A stretch of 64,000 nt of DNA from Thiomicrorhabdus sp965602805 (GCA_965602805.1 CBFCZK010000006.1:62001-126000); one strand, 5' to 3'. Counted from the stretch's first letter, positions 1 to 9,143 are shown. Translations and numbers: made by a program. Notes: generated by a model from the sequence alone, not told the origin.

Positions 1-531
1 TTTAAAACGCTTGCCCATACCAATCGGCCAAGTCATCGGCGCACAATTGATTTTTAAGACGTCTTCAACCTCATCGAGCAGGTCAATCGGCTCCTTGCCT
101 TCTCTATCCAGCTTATTGATAAAGGTCAGAATCGGCGTAGTACGCAGACGACAGACTTCCATTAATTTAACGGTTCTGTCCTCGACCCCTTTGGCGACAT
201 CGATAACCATCAATGCAGAATCCACTGCGGTTAAAGTACGATAGGTATCTTCCGAGAAATCCTCGTGTCCCGGAGTATCCAAAAGATTAATCATGACATC
301 TTTATACGGAAACTGCATAACAGAAGAGGCAATCGAAATACCACGCTCTTGCTCCATTTTCATCCAATCGGACGTTGCACCACGGTCTGTCTTACGACTT
401 TTAACCGCTCCGGCCATCTGAATCGCACCACCATATAACAACAACTTCTCGGTGACGGTGGTTTTACCGGCATCGGGATGGGAGATAATCGCAAAGGTTC
501 TACGTTTGCTGGTTTCTAATATTAGGGACAT
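1..531 (-). CDS. prfC: Peptide chain release factor 3 (RF3), N-terminal part, cut by window edge
   Basis: RF3 is a translational GTPase that recycles RF1/RF2 from the ribosome after peptide release. Reading the minus strand from the ATG at 531 gives 177 codons open to the window edge, beginning MSLILETSKRRTFAIISHP. The G1 loop (HPDAGKTT), the effector region (ERGISIASSVMQFPY), G3 (DTPGHEDFSEDT) and G4 (NKLD) are all present and typical of RF3 rather than EF-G. The family is about 530 aa, so roughly a third is visible. It is separated from secF by an intrinsic terminator. No strong Shine-Dalgarno is seen (AAGAAGAAAATA before ATG). Identification is firm; the missing C-terminus cannot be judged. 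Confidence 0.95.
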   Translation of the reverse strand, partial: MSLILETSKRRTFAIISHPDAGKTTVTEKLLLYGGAIQMAGAVKSRKTDRGATSDWMKMEQERGISIASSVMQFPYKDVMINLLDTPGHEDFSEDTYRTLTAVDSALMVIDVAKGVEDRTVKLMEVCRLRTTPILTFINKLDREGKEPIDLLDEVEDVLKINCAPMTWPIGMGKRFK

Positions 532-599
532 TATTTTCTTCTTATTTGGAATAATCGATGACGAGTGAATCAACTCTCATCGACAATCTTTTAAAACTA

Positions 600-629
600 A
601 AAAAGCCAGATAGTCTTCTATCTGGCTTC
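600..629 (-). terminator. Intrinsic terminator after secD-secF
   Basis: An 11-bp perfect stem (604-614 with 619-629, AAGCCAGATAG/CTATCTGGCTT) with a 4-nt loop is followed, on the minus strand, by a T-rich run. It lies 45 bp beyond the secF stop and before prfC, so it ends the secDF transcript. Confidence 0.85.
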
Positions 630-658
630 AAAGGATGGTCGATGTGCTAAAGCATACG

Positions 659-670
659 ACCAGGCCTGGT
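659..670. repeat. Dispersed palindrome ACCAGGCCTGGT, copy 1
   Basis: Exact 12-bp palindrome, here extended to 14 bp (GACCAGGCCTGGTC, 658-671), 3 bp past the secF stop. It is one of eight exact copies in the window. Confidence 0.9.
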
Positions 671-673
671 CAA

Positions 674-1720
674 TTACTTTGGAATGCCTTCAGCATCCTC
701 TTCATCGTCTAAACGCTTACCTTTAGCGGCTGCCTTGGCTTGCAATTTAACTTCATTCTCGTGAAATAGACGTTGTAACTCAAGTTCAGCCGCTTCTGAA
801 TCCGCTTCTTCTTTAGGCGCTTTCATCAGATCTTCTTTAGAGACACCCAACATTAAGGCAACCGCACTGGCGACATAGGTTGACGAGTAAGTCCCGACCA
901 CAACACCAACAATCAATGCCGCTGCGAAACCATGAATGACTTCGCCACCGAGGAAAAACAGTGCCAACAATACCAACAAAGTCGTTACAGAGGTCATGAT
1001 CGTACGCGCAAGCATTTGATTGACGGCAACGTTAGTGACATGAACCGGTGAACCATCACGCATGGTTCTGAAGTTTTCACGGACACGGTCAAAGACAACA
1101 ATGGTATCGTTCAGCGAGTAACCGATAACCGCCAGAATGGCCGCTAACACCGTTAAATCAAACTGCATGCCCGTCCAAGCGAACACGCCAATCGTCAACA
1201 CCACATCATGAATCAATGCGGCAACAGAGCCCACCGAAAAACGCCACTCAAAACGTAAAGCGACATAGATTAATACCCCAAACAAGGCATATAAAACCGC
1301 TAAGGCGCCATCTTCGGTCAGTTCGTCACCGACTTGTGGTCCAACAAATTCAACTCGGCGTAAGGTAATTTCTTCTTCACTGGCCGCTTTCAGAGTATCC
1401 ATTACCTGATTACTCAGCTGTGCTGAATTAAAACCTTCACGTGGCGCAATGCGAATGAGAACATCTTCGGCTGAACCAAAGTGTTGGGCAATCGCCGAAC
1501 CAAAGCCCGCTTCCGATAAGTCATTTCTTAACTTCGGTAGATCTACTGGCTGAGGATAAGACAGTTCAACCAGAGTTCCCCCGGTAAAATCGATTCCGAA
1601 ATTCAGGCCTTTAAGCCATAACCCGGTAAAAGAAGCGATAATCAGAACCGCTGATAACACCATTGCAATATGGCGCTGACCCATAAAATCTATACTGGTT
1701 GTATGCATTTCGTTACTCAT
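674..1720 (-). CDS. secF: Protein translocase subunit SecF
   Basis: SecF pairs with SecD in the inner membrane and uses the proton (or sodium) gradient to pull exported proteins through SecYEG. The 348-aa product has an N-terminal TM segment, the conserved GIDFTGGTLVEL motif near residue 43, a periplasmic domain, and a C-terminal bundle of five TM segments with the RND-type signature VIGYSLNDTIVVFDRVREN. The length is slightly above the usual 310-325 because of a charged, Glu/Ala-rich cytoplasmic tail ending EEDAEGIPK. It follows secD by 9 bp, so the two are cotranscribed and end at the terminator at 600-629. No unusual residues were noticed. Confidence 0.97.
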   Translation of the reverse strand: MSNEMHTTSIDFMGQRHIAMVLSAVLIIASFTGLWLKGLNFGIDFTGGTLVELSYPQPVDLPKLRNDLSEAGFGSAIAQHFGSAEDVLIRIAPREGFNSAQLSNQVMDTLKAASEEEITLRRVEFVGPQVGDELTEDGALAVLYALFGVLIYVALRFEWRFSVGSVAALIHDVVLTIGVFAWTGMQFDLTVLAAILAVIGYSLNDTIVVFDRVRENFRTMRDGSPVHVTNVAVNQMLARTIMTSVTTLLVLLALFFLGGEVIHGFAAALIVGVVVGTYSSTYVASAVALMLGVSKEDLMKAPKEEADSEAAELELQRLFHENEVKLQAKAAAKGKRLDDEEDAEGIPK

Positions 1721-1729
1721 GTCATCTTC

Positions 1730-3625
1730 CTAAATTGAGAGCTTTTGGACGCGTTTATTACCGTATATCAAGTTGATAACAGCACGCGTTCCTAAGATGG
1801 CAGTAAACATCGAGGTGATAATCCCGATAGACAAAGTAATCGCAAAGCCTTTAATCGGCCCCGTTCCAAAGCTAAACAGTACAATCGCTGCCAATAGAGT
1901 CGTAATGTTCGCATCGGCAATCGTTACAAAGGCTTTTTCATAACCTGCGTGAATCGCTGTTTGGATTGAACTGTTACGCATCTCTTCACGTATACGCTCA
2001 AAAATCAGTACATTGGCATCTACCGCCATACCGACCGTTAATACAATCCCTGCAATGCCAGGCAGCGTTAGAGTTGCTTGCAACATAGACAAGACCGCGA
2101 TAATAATGACCAAGTTCAGTGTTAAAGCAACGTTCGCAACCATACCAAACATTTTATAACGCCAAGCCATCAAAATCAGAACCAACACAAAACCAACAAT
2201 CACCGACATAAAGCCTTGATTAATATTATCTTGACCTAAGCTTGGCCCCACAGTACGTTCTTCAACGATTTCCATTGGCGCAGCCAAAGCACCGGCACGA
2301 AGTAATAACGCTAAATCTTGTGCTTCTTGTGGGGAATCTAAACCCGTAATCTGGAAACGATCTGCAAACTGTCCACGAATAACCGCAGCGTTAATAACGT
2401 CTTTAGTGGTGATACGTTTTTTAACCTTAACCCCGTTCTCTTCAATGGTTTCAACACGGTTTTCAATGAAAACCACCGCCATACGGTTACCGACATTTTC
2501 CTTAGTCGTCGCCAGCATTTTACGGCCACCCGCGCCATCTAAGGTCACATTAACCATAGAAGAACCCTGTTGTGCATCAATACCTGAAGCGGCATTAACG
2601 ACATTCTCACCACTGACAATCGTGCGGCGTTTCAGCAGAATCGGCTTACCATCTCTAAAGTGATAGATGATTGAACCATGCGGTGCATAACCGGTCTTGT
2701 CTGCGCGGTAAGCATCACCCTTCTCTTCCACTAAGCGGAATTCAAGCGTTGCAGTTGCACCTAAAATCTCTTTGGCACGGGCTGTATCTTGTACACCTGG
2801 TAACTGCACGACAATACGGCGATCGCCTTGCTGCTGAATGACCGGTTCGGCAACGCCCAGTTCATTAACACGATTACGTAAGGTATTGATGTTCTGCTGT
2901 AAAGCGTACTTTTGCGTCTCAGCAATGGTTTTCGATGACAAGCTTAACAACACCTGCGGACTGGCGGTTTCTTCTACTGTTTTTAAGGTAAAACGATCCG
3001 CATAGGCCGTCGTCAAGGCAACCAGGCCTGCTTGCATGGTCGGCAAATCTTTAAACTTAACCGCTAATGCAGCGTTCTCAGCTTCACCCTCAACTTCCAC
3101 CGCCAAATAGCGAATTTTCTCTTCTCTTAAGGCACCTTTAATTTCATCAACGTAACGTAAGTAGGCTTTGGAAACAGCTGTTTCCATATCTACATCCATT
3201 AAGAAGTGCACCCCACCACGTAAATCCAACCCTAGATACATCGGTGAAGCACCTAAGCCGCTTAAGAAATCAGGCGTCGCTGGCGCTAAGTTAAGGGCAA
3301 CCACCGCCTGACGACCTAATAACTCTTTAAGTACCGATTTGGCTTTAAGTTGATCTTCGGTATTATCAAAGCGAATCAGGAAACGACCCTCTTCAAATAC
3401 GGAAGACTTCACTGTCAGACTTGCAGCCTGCAGTGCCATCGCAACTTTAGTTTGCGTTTCGGCGTTAAATTCAACGGACTTAGCAGGTGAGACTTGTACT
3501 GCTGGGTCGTCACCGAATAAGTTCGGCATGGCATAGGTTAGACCAATCACGGTAATGACTATCAATAACAGATATTTCCACGCCGGATAGGTATTGGTGA
3601 TGATATTTTGTTTTGATTCAAACAT
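1730..3625 (-). CDS. secD: Protein translocase subunit SecD
   Basis: SecD is the larger half of the SecDF translocation motor. The product is 631 aa from the ATG at 3625 and shows an N-terminal TM (YPAWKYLLLIVITVIGL), the motif GLDLRGGVHFLMDVD, the P1 head region, and a C-terminal six-TM bundle containing GMAVDANVLIFERIREE, the essential motif of this family. The frame stays open a further eight codons to a TTG at 3649, but ATG 3625 puts the first TM where homologues have it. It lies directly upstream of secF. A terminator separates it from yajC, so it probably has its own promoter in 3650-3780, which I could not define. Confidence 0.96.
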   Translation of the reverse strand: MFESKQNIITNTYPAWKYLLLIVITVIGLTYAMPNLFGDDPAVQVSPAKSVEFNAETQTKVAMALQAASLTVKSSVFEEGRFLIRFDNTEDQLKAKSVLKELLGRQAVVALNLAPATPDFLSGLGASPMYLGLDLRGGVHFLMDVDMETAVSKAYLRYVDEIKGALREEKIRYLAVEVEGEAENAALAVKFKDLPTMQAGLVALTTAYADRFTLKTVEETASPQVLLSLSSKTIAETQKYALQQNINTLRNRVNELGVAEPVIQQQGDRRIVVQLPGVQDTARAKEILGATATLEFRLVEEKGDAYRADKTGYAPHGSIIYHFRDGKPILLKRRTIVSGENVVNAASGIDAQQGSSMVNVTLDGAGGRKMLATTKENVGNRMAVVFIENRVETIEENGVKVKKRITTKDVINAAVIRGQFADRFQITGLDSPQEAQDLALLLRAGALAAPMEIVEERTVGPSLGQDNINQGFMSVIVGFVLVLILMAWRYKMFGMVANVALTLNLVIIIAVLSMLQATLTLPGIAGIVLTVGMAVDANVLIFERIREEMRNSSIQTAIHAGYEKAFVTIADANITTLLAAIVLFSFGTGPIKGFAITLSIGIITSMFTAILGTRAVINLIYGNKRVQKLSI

Positions 3626-3778
3626 AGGTTCGATTCCAATCTTAAACAAGAGGGGGTAGAAGTTATAAAGATTTAATGTGACATTAAATTTTCTTAGTAA
3701 ATTCTTAAAGGGTTTTTATAAGGTATCTTGGCATTTAATAAGGCCTTACTGCTTTAAAAAAGCCACCCTTAGAAACAA

Positions 3779-3801
3779 CAAAAGGGGCCTAAGCCCCTTT
3801 T
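3779..3801 (-). terminator. Intrinsic terminator after yajC
   Basis: AAAGGGGC/GCCCCTTT (3781-3788 and 3793-3800) form a GC-rich stem with a 4-nt loop; the minus-strand product ends in a T-rich run. It lies 17 bp past the yajC stop. Confidence 0.8.
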
Positions 3802-3817
3802 GAATGAATTGACGAAT

Positions 3818-4144
3818 TTATTCGCCTTTCAATGTGCCTTTAGGCAGTAGGCGAGAAATATTTTGACGCTCTACTTTAACAACGACTTCATCAGCGACTT
3901 CAATATCACAGAAGTTATCGCCCATTTCACGGATCTTACCCGCTAATCCGCCGTAAGTAACGACTTCATCGCCTTTCTTAATCGCTTCAACTAGCGCCTT
4001 ATGCTCTTTTACTTTCTTCTGTTGAGGGCGAATCAACAAGAAGTAGAAAACCACAAATAATAAAACTAACGGGATAATTCCTTCCCAACCGCCGCCGACA
4101 GACGCTGTGCCTTCTGCCATTGCATCACTGATAAAAAAGCTCAT
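3818..4144 (-). CDS. yajC: Sec translocon accessory protein YajC
   Basis: YajC is a small bitopic inner-membrane protein that associates with SecDF. The 108-aa product has a single TM helix (IIPLVLLFVVFYFLLI) followed at once by the diagnostic RPQQKK motif, then a small cytoplasmic domain with GDEVVTYGGLAGKI. Length and order (tgt-yajC-secD-secF) match the usual gammaproteobacterial cluster. It has its own terminator, so transcription is at least partly separate from secD. Identification is firm. Confidence 0.95.
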   Translation of the reverse strand: MSFFISDAMAEGTASVGGGWEGIIPLVLLFVVFYFLLIRPQQKKVKEHKALVEAIKKGDEVVTYGGLAGKIREMGDNFCDIEVADEVVVKVERQNISRLLPKGTLKGE

Positions 4145-4220
4145 TAAGTACTCCTAGAATGTATAAATAATTTAACCGCTGTATTGTGTCACAGCTAAAA
4201 CAAAAAATCTCAACTAAATG

Positions 4221-4232
4221 ACCAGGCCTGGT
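4221..4232. repeat. Dispersed palindrome ACCAGGCCTGGT, copy 2
   Basis: Exact copy, 14-bp palindrome with flanks (4220-4233), 14 bp past the tgt stop in the tgt-yajC gap. Confidence 0.9.
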
Positions 4233-4246
4233 CACTTTTTTAAAGC

Positions 4247-5371
4247 CTAAATCAAGTCGTCTAATTCAGGTACAGGACGACCTATTCCAGCATAAAAATC
4301 TGCAACAAAGGCATCTAATGCATTATTCTCAATCGCATCACGCATTCCCTGCATGACATCCTGGTAGTAATGCAGATTGTGAATGGTATTCAGACGAGCA
4401 CCTTGAATCTCTCGACACTTATCTAAATGATGCAGATAAGACAAGGTGTAGTTTTGACAAGTATAACAACTACACTCTTTATCAATCGGCTCCAAACTTA
4501 CCTTATGTTTTGCATTACGCAGCTTAACCACGCCCTGGCGAGAGAATAAAAAGCCGTTACGCGCATTACGGGTTGGCATGACACAATCAAACATATCAAT
4601 ACCACGACGTACCGCCTCGACTAAATCTTCTGGCTTACCAACCCCCATCAAATAACGAGGCTTATCTTTTGGCATATGCGGTTCGGTAAAGTCTAGAGTA
4701 CCCATCATCTCATCTTTAGGCTCGCCAACCGACAGACCACCAATTGCATAACCATCAAAACCAATCGATTTCAGCCCTTCAATTGACTCTTTGCGCAGGT
4801 CTTCATACATACCGCCCTGCACAATACCAAACAATGCGGCAGGGCTATCGCCATGCGCTACTTTAGAACGTTCTGCCCAGCGCATGGAAAGCTCCATGGA
4901 GAATTTCGCTTCATCATGCGTCGCTGGATAAGGCGTGCACTCATCAAATATCATGACGATATCCGCACCCAACTTACGCTGAACCTCCATGGACTCTTCT
5001 GGCCCCATGAATATTTTAGAACCATTAACAGGACTATTGAAGGTCACGCCCTCTTCTTTAATTTTGCGCATTTTTCCCAAACTAAAGACCTGAAACCCAC
5101 CGGAATCAGTCAATATTGGGCCTTTCCAATGCATAAAGTCATGTAAATCGCCATGCAGTTCAATAATATCCGTGCCTGGGCGTAGCGACAGATGGAATGT
5201 ATTGCCTAAAATAATCTGTGCGCCCGTCGCTTCGACTTCTTCTGGCGTCATACCTTTAACGGAACCATAAGTGCCTACTGGCATAAAGGCTGGAGTTTCT
5301 ACAACGCCACGGTCAAATTTCAAACGCCCTCTACGAGCGCGGCCATCGGTATTATCTAATTCAAATTCCAT
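4247..5371 (-). CDS. tgt: tRNA-guanine(34) transglycosylase
   Basis: Tgt exchanges guanine 34 for preQ1 in tRNAs with GUN anticodons, a step in queuosine synthesis. The 374-aa protein matches the bacterial enzyme end to end: ILTDSGGFQVFSL carries the catalytic general Asp region, DMFDCVMPTRNARNG holds the nucleophilic Asp, and the zinc ligands are in CSCYTC and the following His in TIHNLHYY. The start MEFELDNTDGRARRGRL aligns with the E. coli start. It sits directly after queA, which encodes the next enzyme of the same pathway, with a short degenerate tandem repeat between them. No anomalies were seen. Confidence 0.97.
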   Translation of the reverse strand: MEFELDNTDGRARRGRLKFDRGVVETPAFMPVGTYGSVKGMTPEEVEATGAQIILGNTFHLSLRPGTDIIELHGDLHDFMHWKGPILTDSGGFQVFSLGKMRKIKEEGVTFNSPVNGSKIFMGPEESMEVQRKLGADIVMIFDECTPYPATHDEAKFSMELSMRWAERSKVAHGDSPAALFGIVQGGMYEDLRKESIEGLKSIGFDGYAIGGLSVGEPKDEMMGTLDFTEPHMPKDKPRYLMGVGKPEDLVEAVRRGIDMFDCVMPTRNARNGFLFSRQGVVKLRNAKHKVSLEPIDKECSCYTCQNYTLSYLHHLDKCREIQGARLNTIHNLHYYQDVMQGMRDAIENNALDAFVADFYAGIGRPVPELDDLI

Positions 5372-5400
5372 GATTTTCTACTTTTAATTTAATTCGGTAC

Positions 5401-5450
5401 GTGAAGTTTTATGTGAAGCTTTTATATGAAGTTCTTATGTGAACTGATTC
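5401..5450. repeat. Degenerate 12-13 bp tandem repeat between queA and tgt
   Basis: Four tandem units of the pattern GTGAAGTTTTAT / TGTGAAGCTTTTA / TATGAAGTTCTTA / TGTGAACTG fill the gap between the queA stop and the tgt start. The unit could have arisen by slippage. No function is proposed. Confidence 0.55.
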
Positions 5451-5454
5451 ACAT

Positions 5455-6534
5455 TTAATCTTGATTTTGTTTAGCGATTTCTTTAACGCTCTCTTGTGCT
5501 GACTCAGGAAAGACCAACATCGCATCGCCATAACTGAAAAAACGATAAGACTGGTCAACCGCATGCTGATAAGCCGCCATGGTACGCTCATAACCGGCTA
5601 AAGCCGAAACCAACATAATGAGCGTCGATTCAGGAAGGTGGAAATTCGTAAATAGGACATCCACCTCTTTAAAGGCATAACCAGGGGTAATGAAAATATC
5701 GGTTTCCCCCTGATACGGTGCGATTTGACCGGTTGAACTGAATTTGGCGGCACTCTCTAAACAACGAACAGAGGTCGTGCCAATGGCGATGACTCGACCG
5801 CCCTTCTGACGTGTCTGACGAACTTGCTCAACCAAGATTTCATCGACTTCTAAATATTCCGAATGCATCACATGTTCACTGATATTATCCACCTGAACGG
5901 GCTTAAAAGTACCTGCGCCAACGTGCAAAGTAACAAAACCAATCTCTGCACCTTTGGCTTGAATGCCATCTAACAAGGCCTGGTCAAAATGTAGACCCGC
6001 CGTAGGAGCGGCAACCGCACCTGGCTTTTGAGAATAGACGGTTTGATAACGCTCTTTATCTTCTTGCAGGTCTTCAGGACGCTCAATATAAGGGGGTAAA
6101 GGCATATGACCGTGGCTTTCAATCAATTCTAAAGCACTTTTATCGGACAGTACTTTCAATACAAACAGCGCACCTTGTCGCCCAAGCACTTCGACATCAA
6201 AAGCACTTTCAATGCGCAATAAAGCGCCCGCTTTTGGAGAGCGACTTGATTTAAGGTGGCTTAAAAGCGTTTTATCATCGACAACTCGCTCAATCAGCAA
6301 CTCAATCTTGCCTCCCGTACTTTTCTCGCCAAACAGACGGGCAGGAATGACCTTGGTATTATTGAATACCAATAAGTCATTCGACTGAACATAAGAGAGT
6401 AAATCGGGAAATTGTGCATCGACAATACGGCTATCGGGCAGCATAACGAGCAAACGGCTGCCGCGTCTTTCGCTGGCAGGCTGTTGGGCAATTAGGTTTT
6501 CAGGGAGGTCAAAAAAGAAATCTTGTCGTTTCAC
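5455..6534 (-). CDS. queA: S-adenosylmethionine:tRNA ribosyltransferase-isomerase
   Basis: QueA transfers and isomerises the ribosyl group of SAM onto preQ1-tRNA to give epoxyqueuosine, the step after Tgt. Conserved segments include IAQQPASERRGSRLL near the N-terminus, FNNTKVIPARL, VAAPTAGLHF, LHVGAGTFKPV, VIAIGTTSVRCLE and TNFHLPESTLIMLVSA. I place the start at GTG 6534 because KRQDFFFDLPENLIA then aligns with the beginning of E. coli QueA; a TTG at 6555 or 6561 would add 7-9 residues and cannot be excluded, since one TTG is preceded by AAGGA. Queuosine genes queA-tgt are adjacent as in many bacteria. The product is about 359 aa. Confidence 0.95.
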   Translation of the reverse strand: MKRQDFFFDLPENLIAQQPASERRGSRLLVMLPDSRIVDAQFPDLLSYVQSNDLLVFNNTKVIPARLFGEKSTGGKIELLIERVVDDKTLLSHLKSSRSPKAGALLRIESAFDVEVLGRQGALFVLKVLSDKSALELIESHGHMPLPPYIERPEDLQEDKERYQTVYSQKPGAVAAPTAGLHFDQALLDGIQAKGAEIGFVTLHVGAGTFKPVQVDNISEHVMHSEYLEVDEILVEQVRQTRQKGGRVIAIGTTSVRCLESAAKFSSTGQIAPYQGETDIFITPGYAFKEVDVLFTNFHLPESTLIMLVSALAGYERTMAAYQHAVDQSYRFFSYGDAMLVFPESAQESVKEIAKQNQD

Positions 6535-6696
6535 AGGCTTTGTCAGATTGTACAAAGCCAATCCTTATCCATCTCAATAAAGGGCGGCTATTTTCGCTGA
6601 TTGTGCCTTTATTTTCAAGCTGTTATTAACGACATACCCTTAAATTGAACACAGATCTGACAGGTTTCAAGAAAACAAAACAGATGATACGAAAGA

Positions 6697-8571
6697 CTAC
6701 GCTGCCAACAGAGTGGTTAACTGGCAAGGAGGAATTGGACGACTAAAGAGATATCCCTGACCAATATCGCACCCTAGGTCAAATAAAACTTGGCGCTGCT
6801 CTTCCGTCTCAATCCCTTCCGCAACGACGATTAGATCTAAGTCATGCGCTAAATTGATAATAGATTTTGCAATCGCAAATTGACGCTTATCTTCGATAAT
6901 ATTAATAACAAAAGCACGATCCACTTTAAGCGTATCCAAAGGAAACAGCGTTAGATAGTGTAGTGAGGCAAACCCTGTACCAAAGTCATCTAAGGCAATC
7001 GTAAAACCCTTCGCTTTTAACTGCTGAATCTTCTCTAAACTGCGCTCAATATCATCCAATAAAATACTTTCAGTTAACTCAATCTGCACCGATTCAAGGC
7101 GAATTCCCAAACCTTCAAACTGCTCAATAGCAAGGTTACAAAAATTCTCATCTGAAAACTGGCGCGCCGAGACATTGACCGAATATTTAATATCAACACC
7201 GCTGTCCTGCCATTCCACAATATGCTTACCCGCCTGCGAAATCATTGATTCACTCAAAGCCCAAATCAATCCTGTCTCTTCTGAAACAGGAATAAAAACA
7301 GCAGGACTTGGCGCTAAAGAACCATCATCGGTAATCCAGCGTGCCAAGACTTCAACGCCAATGGTTTTACCGGTTTTAAGATCGACTAATGGCTGATAGT
7401 AAGGCTGAATCAAACCTCGATTCAATGCACCTCGTAATCGATTCTGAAGATCCACCATCTCGGTTGCATGTGCTGCCATTTCCTGAGAGAAGAAGGCCAT
7501 ACTCAACCCCTGACTTTTGGCTTTATACATAGCCGCATCCGCATGTTGAATCAAAACTTCTGGTGTTACCCCATCTCGCGGATACACAGCAACACCTGCT
7601 GTCGCACCAATACTCAGTCGATGCCCGCCAATCCGAAATGGCGCTTCTAGCAACAGGTTCATTTGCGTCACACACGCTTGAATCGACTCGGTGGTCACCG
7701 AACTTTTATTAACCAGAACAAACTCATCGCCGCCAAAGCGCGCAATCTTCATTTTATGGCTTGAGAAGCCGCTATTTTTAAACCGTCTAGCGACTTCTTT
7801 AAGTAACGCATCCCCTACAGAGTGTCCATGTGCATCATTAACGTATTTAAAGCGATTCAAATCAATAAAAAAGACCGAAAAACTCTCACTGTGACCAGAC
7901 TTCTCGTTCTCTGAAATAAAAGCTGTCATGTAATCATTAATGAAGCGGCGATTCGGCAGATCGGTTAATGGATCATAAAACCCTAAACGCTCCACCTTCG
8001 CCGAAATCAACTTACGTTCGGTAATATCGATATTAATCGACCTTACACCAACAACTTCTCCTGATGAGTTGTGGACAGGCCCACATAAATGTTCCAACCA
8101 ACGAATCTCATTGTGTTTGGTTCGAATTCGAAATTCGACTTTTTCAGGACAACCATCATCATTAACATTATGTACGTGCGAAGACCAACAAATACGATCC
8201 TCAGGATAAATAATCGCATCCATAAAATTAGGCGTTTGGTAAAAATCCGCCGGTGAATACCCTGTAATTCCCAGCACCGCAGGTGAAACATACTCATACT
8301 CACCTTCAACTGTTCGCACATAGGTAAACTCTAGCGAGAAATCCACAACCGCTTTAAAAAGAATACTTTCACGCTTTTGTAGCGCATTAAGCTGAGTAAC
8401 ACGCCCCCACAACCCCGCGAGTAACAAACTCACAAAAATTGGGACAATCCAATAACTCATCTGAAAATCATTTTGCACAATATGCAATTGCACAAAGGCA
8501 AAAGGTGCAATTAAGGTAAAAGACCAAAACAACGATTTCGAATAATGTTCTTTGATCGACACAGGACGCAT
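6697..8571 (-). CDS. Membrane PAS-GGDEF-EAL protein (cyclic di-GMP turnover)
   Basis: This protein probably makes and/or degrades cyclic di-GMP at the inner membrane. It has two N-terminal TM segments (about residues 15-60), a PAS domain (about 75-190, with the PAC-type end SINIDITERK), a GGDEF domain with an intact GGDEF active site (about residues 280-284), and an EAL domain in which the signature reads EVL (EVLARW) while IALDDFGTGFASL, LKVDRAFV and VVAEGIETEEQ remain. EVL variants can still be active phosphodiesterases. No RxxD inhibitory site is present before GGDEF. Start: ATG 8571 has GGAAAGAG upstream; ATG 8583, four codons earlier, has no clear ribosome site. It is monocistronic in appearance. 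The output pathway is unknown. Confidence 0.9.
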   Translation of the reverse strand: MRPVSIKEHYSKSLFWSFTLIAPFAFVQLHIVQNDFQMSYWIVPIFVSLLLAGLWGRVTQLNALQKRESILFKAVVDFSLEFTYVRTVEGEYEYVSPAVLGITGYSPADFYQTPNFMDAIIYPEDRICWSSHVHNVNDDGCPEKVEFRIRTKHNEIRWLEHLCGPVHNSSGEVVGVRSINIDITERKLISAKVERLGFYDPLTDLPNRRFINDYMTAFISENEKSGHSESFSVFFIDLNRFKYVNDAHGHSVGDALLKEVARRFKNSGFSSHKMKIARFGGDEFVLVNKSSVTTESIQACVTQMNLLLEAPFRIGGHRLSIGATAGVAVYPRDGVTPEVLIQHADAAMYKAKSQGLSMAFFSQEMAAHATEMVDLQNRLRGALNRGLIQPYYQPLVDLKTGKTIGVEVLARWITDDGSLAPSPAVFIPVSEETGLIWALSESMISQAGKHIVEWQDSGVDIKYSVNVSARQFSDENFCNLAIEQFEGLGIRLESVQIELTESILLDDIERSLEKIQQLKAKGFTIALDDFGTGFASLHYLTLFPLDTLKVDRAFVINIIEDKRQFAIAKSIINLAHDLDLIVVAEGIETEEQRQVLFDLGCDIGQGYLFSRPIPPCQLTTLLAA

Positions 8572-8775
8572 TACTCTTTCCATTTAATACTCATTTTAAA
8601 CATTCGGACTCAACCACTCATAAGGTATGCTAATCTGCAATTATCAGCTAAACTTATGAAAACGTCAAAGTGACATTACTTATTCACCTATAAGCAATTA
8701 ATCTACGTAATTACCCCACTGAAACCATTAGTACCATCGCATAAATTAAACGGCTTTTTAAATCACCTAAGGTAG

Positions 8776-8804
8776 TTGACAGAATCCATTCTACCTCCTA
8801 TAAT
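8776..8804 (+). promoter_or_regulatory. Consensus sigma70 promoter of the tRNA-Leu/tRNA-Val unit
   Basis: A perfect -35 (TTGACA, 8776-8781), a 17-bp spacer and a perfect -10 (TATAAT, 8799-8804) are followed by a GC-rich discriminator (TCGCGCC), typical of stringently controlled stable-RNA promoters. Confidence 0.9.
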
Positions 8805-8824
8805 TCGCGCCACTATCTTATAGT

Positions 8825-8911
8825 GCCAGTGTGATGGAATTGGTAGACATGACGGATTCAAAATCCGTTGCTCGTGAGAGCGTGGCGGTTCGAGTCCGCC
8901 CACTGGTACCA
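8825..8911 (+). tRNA. tRNA-Leu(CAA)
   Basis: Long-variable-arm tRNA of 87 nt including encoded CCA. The acceptor GCCAGTG pairs with CACTGGT (G-U at 1:72), the D-loop has GGTAGAC, and the anticodon loop TTCAAAA reads CAA. The variable arm (GCTCGTGAGAGCG) and the T-loop TTCGAGT are clear. It is followed 34 bp later by tRNA-Val. Confidence 0.96.
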
Positions 8912-8945
8912 TTTAAGCAATAGCTTAAATATCTTTATATATTGT

Positions 8946-9022
8946 ACGACTGTAGCTCAGTTGGTTAGAGCACTACCTTGACATGGTAGGGGTCGGTGGT
9001 TCGAATCCACTCAGTCGTACCA
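8946..9022 (+). tRNA. tRNA-Val(GAC), island attachment site
   Basis: A 77-nt tRNA including encoded CCA. The acceptor ACGACTG pairs with CAGTCGT, the anticodon stem-loop CTACC-TTGACAT-GGTAG reads GAC (valine), and the T-loop TTCGAAT is present. Its 3' half from the anticodon loop onward is duplicated at 36273-36324, so this gene is the integration target and stays intact at the left junction. Confidence 0.95.
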
Positions 9023-9029
9023 ATTATTT
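8978..9029. repeat. attL: 52-bp direct repeat (3' part of tRNA-Val)
   Basis: This 52-bp segment, from the anticodon loop to 7 bp past the CCA end, is identical to 36273-36324. Integrase genes begin about 0.6 kb inside this copy, the usual arrangement for tRNA-integrated elements. It marks the left boundary of the island. Confidence 0.93.
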
Positions 9030-9090
9030 TACTTATTTTTCAATAAGTTAGATCAAAATCTCTTCAACTCCAAATATCTAGATTTCTCTT

Positions 9091-9120
9091 GTGGCCCAAA
9101 CTGAGCCCATGCAGAGCCCA
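9091..9120. promoter_or_regulatory. Repeated CTGAGCCCA-like motifs, candidate integrase arm sites
   Basis: Three related 9-mers in a row: GTGGCCCAA (9091), CTGAGCCCA (9101) and CAGAGCCCA (9112), 10-11 bp apart, so on the same helix face. An identical CTGAGCCCA recurs near attR (36114) and at 12263. Position and phasing suit arm-type integrase binding sites; this is inference. Confidence 0.4.
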
Positions 9121-9143
9121 ACTCAAAAAACACCAATATTTAC

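Noticed and set aside
5970..5985. Palindrome-like CAAGGCCTGGTC in queA counted as a ninth copy
   Set aside because: Mismatches in the left arm break the palindrome; it is listed only as a near-match.
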